Positions 48,965 to 60,130 of a stretch of DNA of 64,000 nt are shown here, one piece after another. This DNA is from Hypomesus transpacificus (lineage: Eukaryota > Chordata > Actinopteri > Osmeriformes > Osmeridae). The notes below the pieces were generated by a model that saw only the letters and a list, made by a program, of their open reading frames with translations, had not been told where the DNA came from and searched no databases. The position numbers and the translations under genes were made by a program. Where the stretch lies: the NCBI RefSeq assembly GCF_021917145.1, contig NC_061075.1, positions 4,199,038 through 4,263,037 of the forward strand, read 5' to 3'. The number at the start of each line of letters is the position of its first letter. Within the stretch, counting starts at the first letter, position 1.

Positions 48965-49190
48965 GGTTACATTACATTTAATGTAATGTACGATTTTATC
49001 CAAAGCCACTTCCAAGAGAGACCTTTACAAAGGTGCATAGGTAGGTCTGGAGATAGCCCCAAACATTGCGAGCAGCCAAAACATGAAGCCATGTGCCAAA
49101 GGGAAGAACTATAAGAGCATGCAGTTAAACAAGTTACAATTAAATAACATGAAACTCAAAAAGTGCAAGTGTACCTGCAGAAAAACAATC
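48965..49190 (-). mobile_element. SINE-like repeat, minus orientation
   Basis: Reverse complement of the element at 27190-27462, including the CCAAGAGAGACCTTTACAAAG core and the TACATTTAATGTAATG tail side. Inserted only in duplication block B. Confidence 0.65.
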
Positions 49191-49428
49191 AACAGCAAAA
49201 ATATTTCAGTCAGTACTATTTCAATGACCACACATGACCCCTCATATCCTAGCTGAATGTCTCATCATCATGCTACTTTACCAGGGTTCTTATATAACAC
49301 CTTGGATGCAATGATAAAATAAAAATAATAATTCAGTTGCTGAAATTGTTTCCTGAAATTCACTAGTTAACAGACTAAATTACAGGCACTTATTTAATAC
49401 TTCAAAACATACTGTGTGTCTTTCAGGG

Positions 49429-50245
49429 TTAAAACGTATTGGCTTGTCCAGGCTCATTCTTAGTACAGACGCCCAAAAGGCAGGCTTCACAATGAGTAGG
49501 CTCATGAGGTGACCGCACTGGGTCCATCCTGAAAGGCTTTTTGACCCCATCAGTTCTCCCATGGTAGCACTTCAATCTGATTTTCTCAATCAGCCTCTCC
49601 AGCAGAATCTCAAGGTTGTCTGCGGAGAAGGTTGGCTTCTCCATAGGAACAGCAGTGCATCTCTTGCAGTCCTGACAGAGCTGACGTACTTTCACGACTC
49701 CTTTTCTCTGTCGTTTCCACAGCTTCATGTGGAACACAACCATCACACGGCTCGAGGGCCACTTTCTCTTACACTTTGAGCACTGAAACCTTAGTTTTGA
49801 AAGAGATGAGACAAACAGACAAGGGTCACACAATGACAATGGATATTAACTAATAGACATAATAATAACCAAAAAGTATGCATAGCTTTTCGACTTTGAC
49901 AGATGTTCTAACACAGTATATGTTTTCTACACTGTTACATAATGTATGAAGCTAACTGCATCTGCTATATGTTTACTTATGATACACTTCTATTTTATAC
50001 ATTTCTTAGTCTGGAACCAAATCACTTTTATATCACTTTATGATGAGACCAAGCAAGACTGCACATGATTTTGTTAACATCACAAGATATACTTACCATG
50101 CAAATGTCTTTGTGGAGTATTGCTGCCAGCCTGGTTCCGTTCCATTTGGCTTGATGGAGTCATCAAACTCAATCTGCCAGTCATCTTCCTCGTTGAGTTC
50201 CATCACCTTTTCTTGAAAAATATCGATCCAATCTTGGGAAGCCAT
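49429..50245 (-). CDS. rtp: Receptor-transporting protein (3CxxC zinc-finger) copy B, 169 aa
   Basis: Paralogue of the gene at 33137-33929 with identical exon lengths: exon 1 50245-50097 (MASQDWIDIFQEK), exon 2 49789-49429 (ends ANTF-stop). It keeps FQCSKCKRKW, CQDCKRC and a C-terminal CEACLLGVC cluster. The exon-1 donor is a normal gtaagt. Differences from copy A concentrate in the C-terminal third (GRTDGVKKPF against ETPKEVDTPF). Frame open throughout, so both copies look usable. Probably a chaperone for receptor trafficking or an interferon-stimulated gene by family; no specific client can be inferred. Confidence 0.88.
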
Positions 50246-51599
50246 CGTTTGCTAGCTTTTTTGAAACAACCAAGTCTCTGAGAAGTTTTAAGTATACCAA
50301 CTTAATGTTTAACAAATGTAATTTAGATTCCCACCCTTAGTGTTTCACTGTGCACCATGGACTACCCTTCTGCCTGAGTCGCCACTGATGTTATAGCCTA
50401 CGTAGGATGACATGGGGAAAACAAAACTTATCATTAAGTTTCAATTCAACTGAAACTGTTGATTGGTTGTCAGCCACAAGAGGGCACTTGGACTTCCACA
50501 GAAATAGAAAGTAATTTTCTTTCCGTGTTATGAGAGTTATAGGTAAAAAGGGACTCTACTGTTGAAAGCCGTTTGAAAGGTACTTTAGTGTAGAAGTTAT
50601 GCTGATACTGAATAATACATTTCTTTGATTATTCACTGTTATTTGGAGCATATTTTTTTCTCACTGTTTACGTTTACATTGCAACAGTAACGGATGATTG
50701 ATTGCCAGCCACAAGATGGCGCTCTATCAATGATCTCGTCATAAAATTTGCACCTACACCGAAAGAGCTGTGAAACTGTTGAAAGTTGTTGGGAGCAACT
50801 TTTAGGTATAACTTACATTGATACTTGAGAATGAACATTTTGGACAATTAATCTTTCAGTAATGGTGCAATAATATACTTATTGTATTCCTTGGCTACAG
50901 AGATTCGAAATTAACTTTCATTATTACCGCGTATCAGTTCCTGGAAAGCCGCGCCTGTTACTCCTGTAGGTTTTTATTCCAACACACCTGATCTATTACC
51001 TGGCTAAAAATAGCTGGTTCACCAACTGAGTCATATTGGTTACAACAGAGGTTAGATTGAAAATCTACAGCAGGGGTCTCTGTCCAGAGCAAGAGATTAC
51101 AGGTTCATGTCTCCCCCTACTGTATTTTGCTTTAGATTAAAGTGTCTGCTGAATGAATGTCTTAACATATGTATCTAAATACATCTGTATAAATCTATTT
51201 AACATCCAGTGGCATTTTATGAACATGACAAAGATATGGACATGACAAGTCCAATATCATGGACATAGATCAGTACAATATCAACTGATAAGACAGAAAC
51301 GAGACACTCATTCAGAGGGGACTCTTGCATTATCTCTCCACACTGGATTCTTGAATAATGCTCGGAACGTATTATGAACCCATTAGTAAATGTGACAGTA
51401 TCATCATCATCTTTTGAATATAAAATGAGGAATATTCCAGAAAATTCTCATTTGCAATGTAGGTGCAGAAGCTGTGTCTTCTGACATGTGTAGACTTCAT
51501 GGGGATCCTCCAATCCTCCTGACCAAATTAGATGAATGAGAGGGTGAGCTAGAATCCAGGCAGGCTCATCAGAAACAGAGGAAAGGCTCATATGTAATC

Positions 51600-51860
51600 T
51601 GTTGTGCTGTTTTGCAATGCTGTAAAGTATTACTGAACCATAATCCTGTAATACAATGTTGTGATGTAATATTGCAAATAATGTCATTTAATACTGCACT
51701 GTAATGCTGTACTGTTACGTTGTAATGTAATGGTGTAACGTAATACCGCACTGTAATTCTGTAATGTAATGCTGTGATGTAATACTACAATGTACGGCTG
51801 TGTTGTGTTGATGTAATGTAATATTTCACTGCAATTCTGTATTGTGATACCTGATTCACA
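51600..51860. repeat. Degenerate TGTAATG tandem repeat
   Basis: Irregular repetition of TGTAATGCTGTAATGTAATAC-like units. No coding content. Confidence 0.75.
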
Positions 51861-54091
51861 CTACAGCATTATGCACTCTCATTTAATGTTCATGTACAAT
51901 AGCTTTCTTAGGATGTTTTACAGAAACAGCCACAAGGTGTATTGATTCAAAATAATGTTAGTATATATCATTCCTATATATTAGAAAATATAATGCTTGT
52001 GAGAATGCAACATTATTTGGAAAGTACCCTTCAAGGTATTTTAATGCTAATTGGATGACGGCCTCTAAAGCTGACTAATTAAGATTCATTCTTGGACTGG
52101 TCTCTATGTTGAATGTACTCTATATTATCATTCCCTTGGGATTTACTGTAGTGGCTGGCTATGGCTAGGTGAGGGCGAACTGATTATATGATTTTATGAG
52201 ATTGGTGGAGAGGACATAAAAGTTGTGCAGTTGCATCCTGACAGTTGTGTACTTGAGTACACAACTGAGTATAGAGGAAAAATACATTTACTGCTTACAT
52301 TCTGTTGCTTAGCTGAGGGTATTGTGTTCCAGAGACTCCTCTTAGAATGGCAATCCATCCCTGAAGGGACACATTGCATCTGCAAGGTCAAGTTTGTTCT
52401 ACAGCCTTTTGATATCCCCTTATATCAGCTGTGAAGGTCTCAGATCTATCGTCATCAATCTACTTCATACTTTTGTGCTATTAACATAACATGTAATGCT
52501 AGGAATTTGGAAATGAAATGGTTGTGTAATGGTTGACATATTGGAGCTATAAAGTGAATGAAAAGGGTGCAATGTATTGCTTTTACCTTGTCCCAAACAA
52601 AAGTTATTTTTTATTTAAAAAAATCATAGTGTGTGTGTGTGTGTGCGTTCTTCCAATTGTGTCTACCTCTGTACAACAGGAAAACTTTTATGAATTCACA
52701 GAGGCTATTTATTACTATACACACCAAATGTGTTCACAGACAGAGTAGATTGAAATGACTACTAAACTGTTTCCGTCTTTCAAAGTGCACGGCACCAAAC
52801 CATATTTTCTGCTGATGTGAAATGTCAAATCAACCTCACTCCCACAGCTTGGTTCCATACTACATGTGGTTATAAGATATACGATAAGATATACCTTTAT
52901 TTGTCCTACAATGGGGAAATATAAGTTTATCATGTTTAAATAAAGAGACTCTTTGGTCTTCCTGAAAGCTACATTCAGCCAGCAGTGGCGCAAATAAAGT
53001 GTGCGCTGGCAGTGAGTTGCTGTGGTAGTTTGTGGCTCGATTTGTTGATGGGCAGCTCTTACTTCTGCAAAACAGCATGCAATCTGGGTGTTTGTGCAAA
53101 ACAGGGCATTACTAATATTACATTTTTTTTACAAGTCATACCCAAGCTACAAAAGATTTTCCAAACTTTTTTTGCTCCTTTATTTTATTTATAATTATAT
53201 AATTTAATCAAAGTACACAATGGAAATGCCCAGAAAACAGTATTCTTTTTCAAAAGATGACAGTCATTCTTACACAATTCTTATCGTTTTTCACTGTCAG
53301 TAACCTCTCCAATTCTCTTAAACATTCTGTAGCTGTTTGCAAACATGCCAAATGAGATTTCTGAAATTGTATACATGGAACGTAACTTAATTAATCCACT
53401 ACAAACAGTGAAGACAAATGACTTCATCAGTATTGGTTATCACTAAGTCTACTTGATATTTCCACTTTGTGATATGGGTTAGGGTAATTTAATTAACTAT
53501 TATTAGAGGAGGAACAGAAAAATGCAGCAGAAGATCCATATTACTATAATTACAAAAAGACAACATGCAATTACAGAGAAACACAAAAATCGGACTTGTA
53601 ACATACTTTAATTGTTATGTTTGAGAAGTGTGTGCACATTTGTGCACTTTAGTCAGCTAGGTACATTCAAACTGAAACTTCAACAGTATGGAAACTTCCA
53701 TAAGTTGATGCTGCACATTATTGAGATAGTAGATTGTGAAAGATTAGAGTTCTTCCTGCAATTTGTGGTTTTAACTTTTGATCGGTACAATCAAAAAAAC
53801 ATCATCAGCCAGCCAAAAAGAACACATTGACTATCGTTGTTCAAAGTATAAATCTCAATAACTTGTGTTGAGGTTACGTATAGTATATTATATGAATGTA
53901 TGAAGTGCAGCATGCCACAAACAAAGGAAAAGTCACATGAAGAGAAATATGAATACAGAGCATAGCTATTGGATTTCCTTAACACTGAGGTCAGTTGTGG
54001 TTTTACATCTCTTTTCTACTTCTGTTCTCTAGTGATGAAGAATGATTCCGGTCTCAAAGGGTTTCCAAACACACGTGCAGCACAACCTTCA
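51861..54091. other. Intergenic, no gene seen
   Basis: AT-rich. A short GATATACCTTTATTTGTCC segment near 52875-52925 resembles the 3' end of a fish retroposon. A TG repeat lies near 52630. Nothing else recognised. Confidence 0.5.
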
Positions 54092-57000
54092 TCAAATGAT
54101 GTGATGTGTGCTGCTGTACAAATCGGCCTTATCTCCCACAAGCCCCTGTTGTGGTCGTTGGAAGGTGATGGCTGCATACTCGACTGAATCTGTAGATCTA
54201 ATCACGATGTCTGGCCTATGATTGGGGCCCTCTCCTCCCGTGTGGTGACTGTGGAAGTCCAGTATGCCATACTCCACTGAATGCACAGCAACAGTGGCTT
54301 TGGAATTCTCCTCTGTCATCTGTCAAAAAACCCAGCATGCATTTGAATGATCGAACCTTCACACAATGTATTTTTGTAGGACTCTATAAACTCTATAATG
54401 AAAAAGAGCCCCAGGCCATTCTTCATGAATAATAGTAATGTGAAATTCTCATTTCCAAAAAAGTAGGAATTAAAGGTGAGGTACTGTGTGGGAACTTACC
54501 TGTGACTTTGCTGCAAGGTCATTTTGCTGGCTGGGATCTAAAGAAAAAAACGGTGTAAAAACGAGGTCTCAAAGGTGATCCTCTCAACACATGACCTACT
54601 CTCACAATACCCAATCTATTTCTCTATAAGCCATGTATCCTGTAATTGGAACCACAGAGAATGACGAGGAGTTCCGTTCCACTATTTGACCGGTTGTGTT
54701 TTGCCTAAAGGAACAATCAAAGAAACTGTGTTCCGCCTTCCAAACAGAAACTCCAGTGTTATGGTGTCATTCTGTGGTGCAGACACGGATAAACTGCTTG
54801 GGGTCGCACTTTGTTTACAGGAAAGCCTGCTCAGGAGGTTTTTGAGGTTACGGGGGCTTTCAAAAGACGTGCATGCACACAAATGTTGAGGTCTGATTTG
54901 GGTCAGGGAGTCATAGAGGTAAAATGTACCAGTGTAAAAACATCAACTTAGCATTTTTCCACCCGTCATCTCTGACACAAGTGTATTCTAGAACCAGGTA
55001 GACAAGGTAATAGGTTATTCCCCCCACCAATGAAAGGAAGCTTTTTTCTGAGCAGAGTGTTTGAGTCATTGATATTATAGGATGTGAAACTGAACTTTTG
55101 TTGATGCAAATGTTGTGAATCTAAACTGCCTGGATGATTAACTTTTTTTTCTAGCGGAACAACAGTTTCGAATTGCAAACTTATATTTGCATTATAACTT
55201 TAACAGAAGACTGAACTTAACCACGGCTTCAGAATATGCAAGTGACTAAGACTTCAGAAAGTCTTGAGAAAAATCAGCATATAGACAGTATATCCAAACA
55301 TTTATACAGTACAATATATGGACATCTTTGGTACCTGAGTGCAAAAGGATCCAGCAGAACCAAACAAGCAGTCCAGAGATGAACACAATTATTGGCACTA
55401 CAAGTCCAGCAAGGATGATGTAAAATATGTTTATGTTGCTTGTGGTGGGACCCTCTGTGGTGTGAATGCTTTGTGGAGGCACTGTTGACAAAGGCAGTTA
55501 AAAAGTCTTTTAGAGCAGTGGTTTTCAACCGGGGTCCTCAAATACCCCCTGAACCTTCTAGGTTCAATATTCATCAACTCAGGCAGTAAAGCATCATAAT
55601 TACCTAATTCACAAACACACACACACTCACTTGCCGCTTGATTTTGTATACAGTTTAAATTGAAATATATTCCTATTATTTAGACTGGGGTTCAATAGGG
55701 AGCCAAATAATGCAGGTCAGAGATCAATTAAACACATCACAGCACATTTTCTCCTCTCATACCTTATGGGAATTAGCAGAATGTGTCTTTAGATCTTACC
55801 TGTGGTATGGTTCTCTATGTTCAGGTGCAAAGATAACTTGTTGCTGTGTAGTAGTGGGGTTTGTTTGTTCTTGGAGAATAAAGTAGCCCAATAAACTCCA
55901 CCGTGTTCTAATGTCAGATTTTGGATGCAGAAAGAAGCCTCTTTAGAAGCTACGTTCAAGATGCAGTGCTGGTTTTGTGAGCAGTTGCTGTGACCCTGCT
56001 GAACACAATCAGAGATCTTTTTGTTGACTTTTTCGCCTTTGTTAAGTGTAACACTTGAGATGTTCTCTCTGGAGATGTTCTTGAAGATGAAATTGAGTTT
56101 TACATCTTTGCCCAGGGTTCCTGTTACCTTTGATGCCAAGTTTGGTTCTGTTATAGGAGATAGATACATGGAATACATGTAAACATATTGAGCTACACAA
56201 ACACACAGAAGCATTGATTTGTGATTGCTGATTGATTGTCTTGTGTTCATAATAGCATGTAATGCCCTTTCACTGTGGACTGCTTTGACCACATTGACAA
56301 TAATGCAAAAATATATATGTAAGGACTGTTTTTCTCACAATCTACATTTTCAGAGTTTTAGGCCTACATGTTCTCAGTGACCATCAGTGTACACTGTAGG
56401 CTACAGTAGAATCTGGTTCTTACATACTGTATATTTGTAGAGATTGAATCATTCATCACTGTGAGTAAATCAAAATGTGCCTTTTTTTGTGAAAATAAAT
56501 GTTTGTAAGACATCTGAAAAACCTGGGGAATATGAGGTAAGTGACGCTTCTATATAACCCCCCCCCCCCCACAGATTTCCCCATACACATTAGTTATTTC
56601 CTAGTGGAAAATATGACATTGTTACTTAGATAACACAGAAAGGTAATCGAAGAGCACACAGATATTTTGTCAGACATTTCTGTCATTTCTTTTATGATAA
56701 CTTTTAACTGTTTTGCTTTCCAACTGTTTTGTTCTCGCAAGTAGTAGACCAGTATTTATTCATTTTTTGCGTTACTTTATGAGATCTAAAAGTACTGAAA
56801 GTGAAACAACTTTGAAATATCTCCCTCCCTATATCTCTCTCTTTCTCTGTTCAATTCGATTTGCATTTAAAAAGGAGTATTACATGTATTACTTAACTAC
56901 ACTGTAGGGCTGTATTATGTTTAATCACATTTTACTGAATACACTAGACTAGGCTACTAGACTATGTGTGATGCTGTAGTTGTTCCCTAAAACCATACCT

Positions 57001-57124
57001 TTACTTTTAAAATAAATATTTCTGTTACATCATAAATGACAAAGAAAGTTGACTTACCATCAAGCCGCACTTGCAAAATGAACATAAGCATTAAGAGGGA
57101 TTTTAAGATGACGTTGTGGTTCAT
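54092..57124 (-). CDS. pdcd1: PD-1-like inhibitory immunoglobulin receptor (275 aa)
   Basis: PD-1 is a T-cell surface receptor whose phosphorylated tail recruits SHP phosphatases. Five exons in coding order: 57124-57058 (signal peptide MNHNVILKSLLMLMFILQV), 56147-55800 (V-set Ig domain), 55481-55335 (stalk and membrane helix IFYIILAGLVVPIIVFISGL), 54537-54500 (13 residues), 54319-54092 (tail), totalling 828 bp. This leader / Ig / stalk-TM / tiny / tail plan is that of PDCD1. The tail has SVEYGILDF (Tyr217) and SVEYAAITF (Tyr248), matching the spacing and context of the PD-1 ITIM and ITSM, although Val replaces Thr at the ITSM -2 position. The V domain lacks both canonical cysteines (VKLNFIF and GGVYWATL) but has four others and four N-glycosylation sequons. 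Alternatives: another CD28-family or SLAM-like receptor. Confidence 0.75.
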
Positions 57125-58120
57125 AATACATAAAGAGAACTAGAGCTTTTAGTGGAAAAGTGAAGCTTTCCTTCTTAATCTGGTTCATATGTGTTCTCCT
57201 CTGTTGAATGCTGTGGCCTCTTTCACCCAAATGTGTTTGTTTGAGAAGACAAGGAAATGTAGACAGGAACTTGTGTGTCAAACATCTTAACAAGCACCTC
57301 CTATGAATGAAGGCTTCAAAGACGTTTTGGGACTTGTGGTAGCCTATTGACTGTTTCTGAGATGCCAGTGAACATATCATTTTTTTAACCCTTGAAGATA
57401 GTTAAACAAATCAAGCTATAACCCACAAATATTCCTTCATTTTTTGTTTGGACACCTGTAGCCTAATACGTAAACATTTACTTCTATAGCCATTTTCCTG
57501 GGTTAAGAATTGCGCGTCTGAGAATTTAACTGAAATCAAACACAATATACCGCAGAGGGAAACTGGAGGAAGTGGTGGTCTGTGTCACTTGAAAGTGCAG
57601 AGATGTAGTCTCCGGCAGACGGTGGTCTGCAAACCTGGGTTTGTGGTTGACAGGGGTCCTCATGCTTCCCCTGCTGTCACATAGTAGGCGTACACAGTAG
57701 CTATACTGTGGTGTACACTCAAACTTCCCTCAAATCAGTTCAGGTTTCACAAGAAGACCACCAAGAGAGAGACTACAACGAGTTGTTGTGCCATACGATA
57801 CATGTTACTTAAAATCTTTTTTTCAACTGATTACTTTTGTGATTTGTGTCACAACTGTAATCAAGGTCGTAAACTTTCTTGGAACGTATTAATGCCCATT
57901 GAGAACGTTATGCAACATTTTGACTCTTGAACAAGCACTGGTTTCAGGCCCTCCTCTTGTCTTGAGAAAATTCAACATGATTGGCTAATTTTCCCTTGGT
58001 CTGGAGATTCGGAAGGTGTTGTTATGGTAACTGTAGAACGCAAGCTAAAAGGCAGCCAGTTTAAAAAGCTAATGACTTAGCCTAGCCTACTTTGTTTTTT
58101 TTTTGTATATTTGTATCTAC

Positions 58121-58129
58121 ATGAGCTAA
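58121..58129 (+). promoter_or_regulatory. Minimal uORF (Met-Ser-stop) abutting the dynlt2b start
   Basis: ATGAGCTAA is followed at once by the main ATG at 58130, in the same frame, so the uORF stop and the main start are adjacent. It matters only if transcription starts upstream of 58121, which the sequence does not show. Confidence 0.45.
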
Positions 58130-59440
58130 ATGGAGGGATCGCATACAGCGGGAAATACATATCTCATAAGACCAAATTATCAACACAAGTAAGATGGTTA
58201 AATAAATGGTAATTTGTGCCAACTGGTAGCTAGCTGTACTGTACTGTATATCAGTCACTACAGTAAACTACAGTACTATACTGTACAGTACTGTAGTAAC
58301 GCTAGTTGTAATGTATAGCACTATCCACGGTAGTACAGCTAGCTAGCTAACTACTAGCTTTAGCTCACCTAGTTAACTAGCTAGGTGGCTAGCTAGATAG
58401 CTAAATGTATAATCTTGATCGATGTAACCAGCGCTACTGATCGTTTATAAAAACGGTAGCATCTGTAAAATAATCCTGTCCCTTGACCTATTAAATAGGT
58501 ATTAAGATAGATGTGCTTCTTATAGGTTCAAGCCAGCTGTTGTGAAGGAGTGCATACGAGACATTCTGAAAGAACAACTATCTGGTGTGGACTATGATCC
58601 CGAAGAGGTTCCACTTACTTCTCGAAATTTGGCAGACCGTATCAAGGACAAATTAAAGAGTGGGCATCTTTTACTGGATAAACTCATAAACCTACACACA
58701 CACCCTCAAAACCAATTCAAATCCCGTTTATTTTTGTTTCCTAAATGTTATCTGTATTTAATAACAGAGATGGGCTTTGACCGATACAAGCTTGTTGTGC
58801 AAGTGGTTATTGGAGAGCAACGAGGAGAAGGAGTCAAGTGAGTTATGTGGGGCTTTGATGTAATTTGTTTATTGTGTACAACACCAGTATACAATAATAT
58901 TACTTACAATATATATATATATACATATTTACACGTCACTCTACCCAACCTTATACAACCTTGGTTGCCACATTCTGAAAGATGATTCTATTTCTAAAGT
59001 TGTCATCTTTCATGAACTATATGCATGACATCTATAGTGGTCTTTTAAACGTAAAGCTAGAATGGACTGTATGATTCATGATCTGCATTAAAATGCTAAA
59101 GTGTTACTTTCTTCTCAGTTTGAAAACAACATATTCTCCACTGTACAAAAACAATTTGCTGTTTAAAAAACACAAAAACCCTCTGTTGTCAAATTGCTTT
59201 ACCAACTCATTGTGGCCCTTCCTCTTTTCCTTGCTCTGCAGAATGGCTGCCAGGTGTTTCTGGGATGCTGACACAGATAACTGCGCTCAGGACATTTTTA
59301 TGAATGTAAGCTTATTAGGCCGTGTCTGTAATATCATCCTTTCAAAATGGGAAAGTGCATTGTTAATGTTCTCTGTTTGTCTGTTTCTGCAGGACAGCCT
59401 ATTCTGTGTGGCGGCTGCATTTGGCAGCTATTATTACTGA
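58130..59440 (+). CDS. dynlt2b: Dynein light chain Tctex-type 2B (dynein-2 light chain), 124 aa
   Basis: DYNLT2B (TCTEX1D2) is a light chain of the dynein-2 motor that drives retrograde intraflagellar transport in cilia. Exons: 58130-58188 (MEGSHTAGNTYLIRPNYQH), 58526-58659 (FKPAVVKECIRDILKEQL), 58768-58837 (MGFDRYKLVVQVVIGEQRGE), 59242-59305 (MAARCFWDADTDNCAQDIFM), 59393-59440 (DSLFCVAAAFGSYYY). Phases join without breaks and the total is 375 bp. It covers the whole Tctex1 fold; the N-terminal tail is shorter than in the human protein (142 aa). The exon-2 donor (gtgggc) is weak, so that boundary is less certain. It is divergently placed about 1 kb from the PD-1-like gene, leaving a compact shared upstream region. 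Confidence 0.93.
58225..58410. repeat. Palindrome-rich GCTAGCTA / GTACTGTAC tract in dynlt2b intron 1
   Basis: Dense short self-complementary words (TAGCTAGC, GTACTGTAC, CTAGTTAACTAG) that could fold into hairpins. It resembles a low-complexity or MITE-end sequence; no element boundary found. Confidence 0.5.
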
Positions 59441-59644
59441 GGACCTAAGAACAAAATGACATGACCTGAAGTTTGCTCTTTAAGCACTGCTCTGGGCTAT
59501 ATGTCTGACCACTGACACTGGTAATGTGACTTAACTTTAAATAAGGGTACATTGACAGGGATGTGGTTGTCTCAGACATGCGGAACTTGCTCTTTTCTAG
59601 GACATGGTGTAGGCCTATTTTAAGAACTTGAGCAATGTGTTTGT

Positions 59645-60130
59645 GTGTATAGTGTAGGATATTTTCGTCTGGAGGATTTTGGTCAAAACAGTCGGAGATG
59701 GAATCTCTCAAAATCAAGATCACTTGATGGTTTATTCACCAATGTATTAGTTAATACAGGAAGACTTAAAAAGCATAAAGACGTCTAAAACCTGGCACAC
59801 GATATAGTCAGAAATGAGGAAATCCCCCTCCCTCCATAATCCTATGTCCCAATATTGCCCCATAATCGTTCCCTAGTTTGTTCCCTTTGTTCCCCATGAT
59901 GCGTCATGTGTACGAGCTCCCTATCTTTAATGTCCGCTCGATCCCATCTCAATGTCCCTTTCCTCCTCTTGAGGAGGAAACAGAAACTCCAAATTTATTA
60001 ACCTCTTCCGTGCCAACAGAATGTGTTGTTTCCAACTTGTGCAGTCTTTCTCGGAGATGTTAACATGCACAGGACACAAGTGGCAGATGATGCAACCCAG
60101 ACCTCGGCCTTCTTCCCTACTAGGACCTCC
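59645..60130. repeat. Interspersed repeat shared with 63590-64000
   Basis: The pair begins GTAGGATATTTTC, shares TCAAGATCACTTGATGGTTTATTC (with changes) and ATACAGGAAGAC, and stays similar for about 400 bp. Direct orientation. Family unknown. Confidence 0.65.

Larger units (their letters stand above)
45196..51600. repeat. Segmental duplication, block B (paralogous to 31195-35600)
   Basis: Same order and orientation as block A, starting about 115 bp upstream of the divergent htr3-like gene. It contains rtp copy B, a LINE at about 45480-47500, a SINE at 48965-49190 and an LTR-like repeat at 48295-48590, none of them in block A at the same place. Confidence 0.85.
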
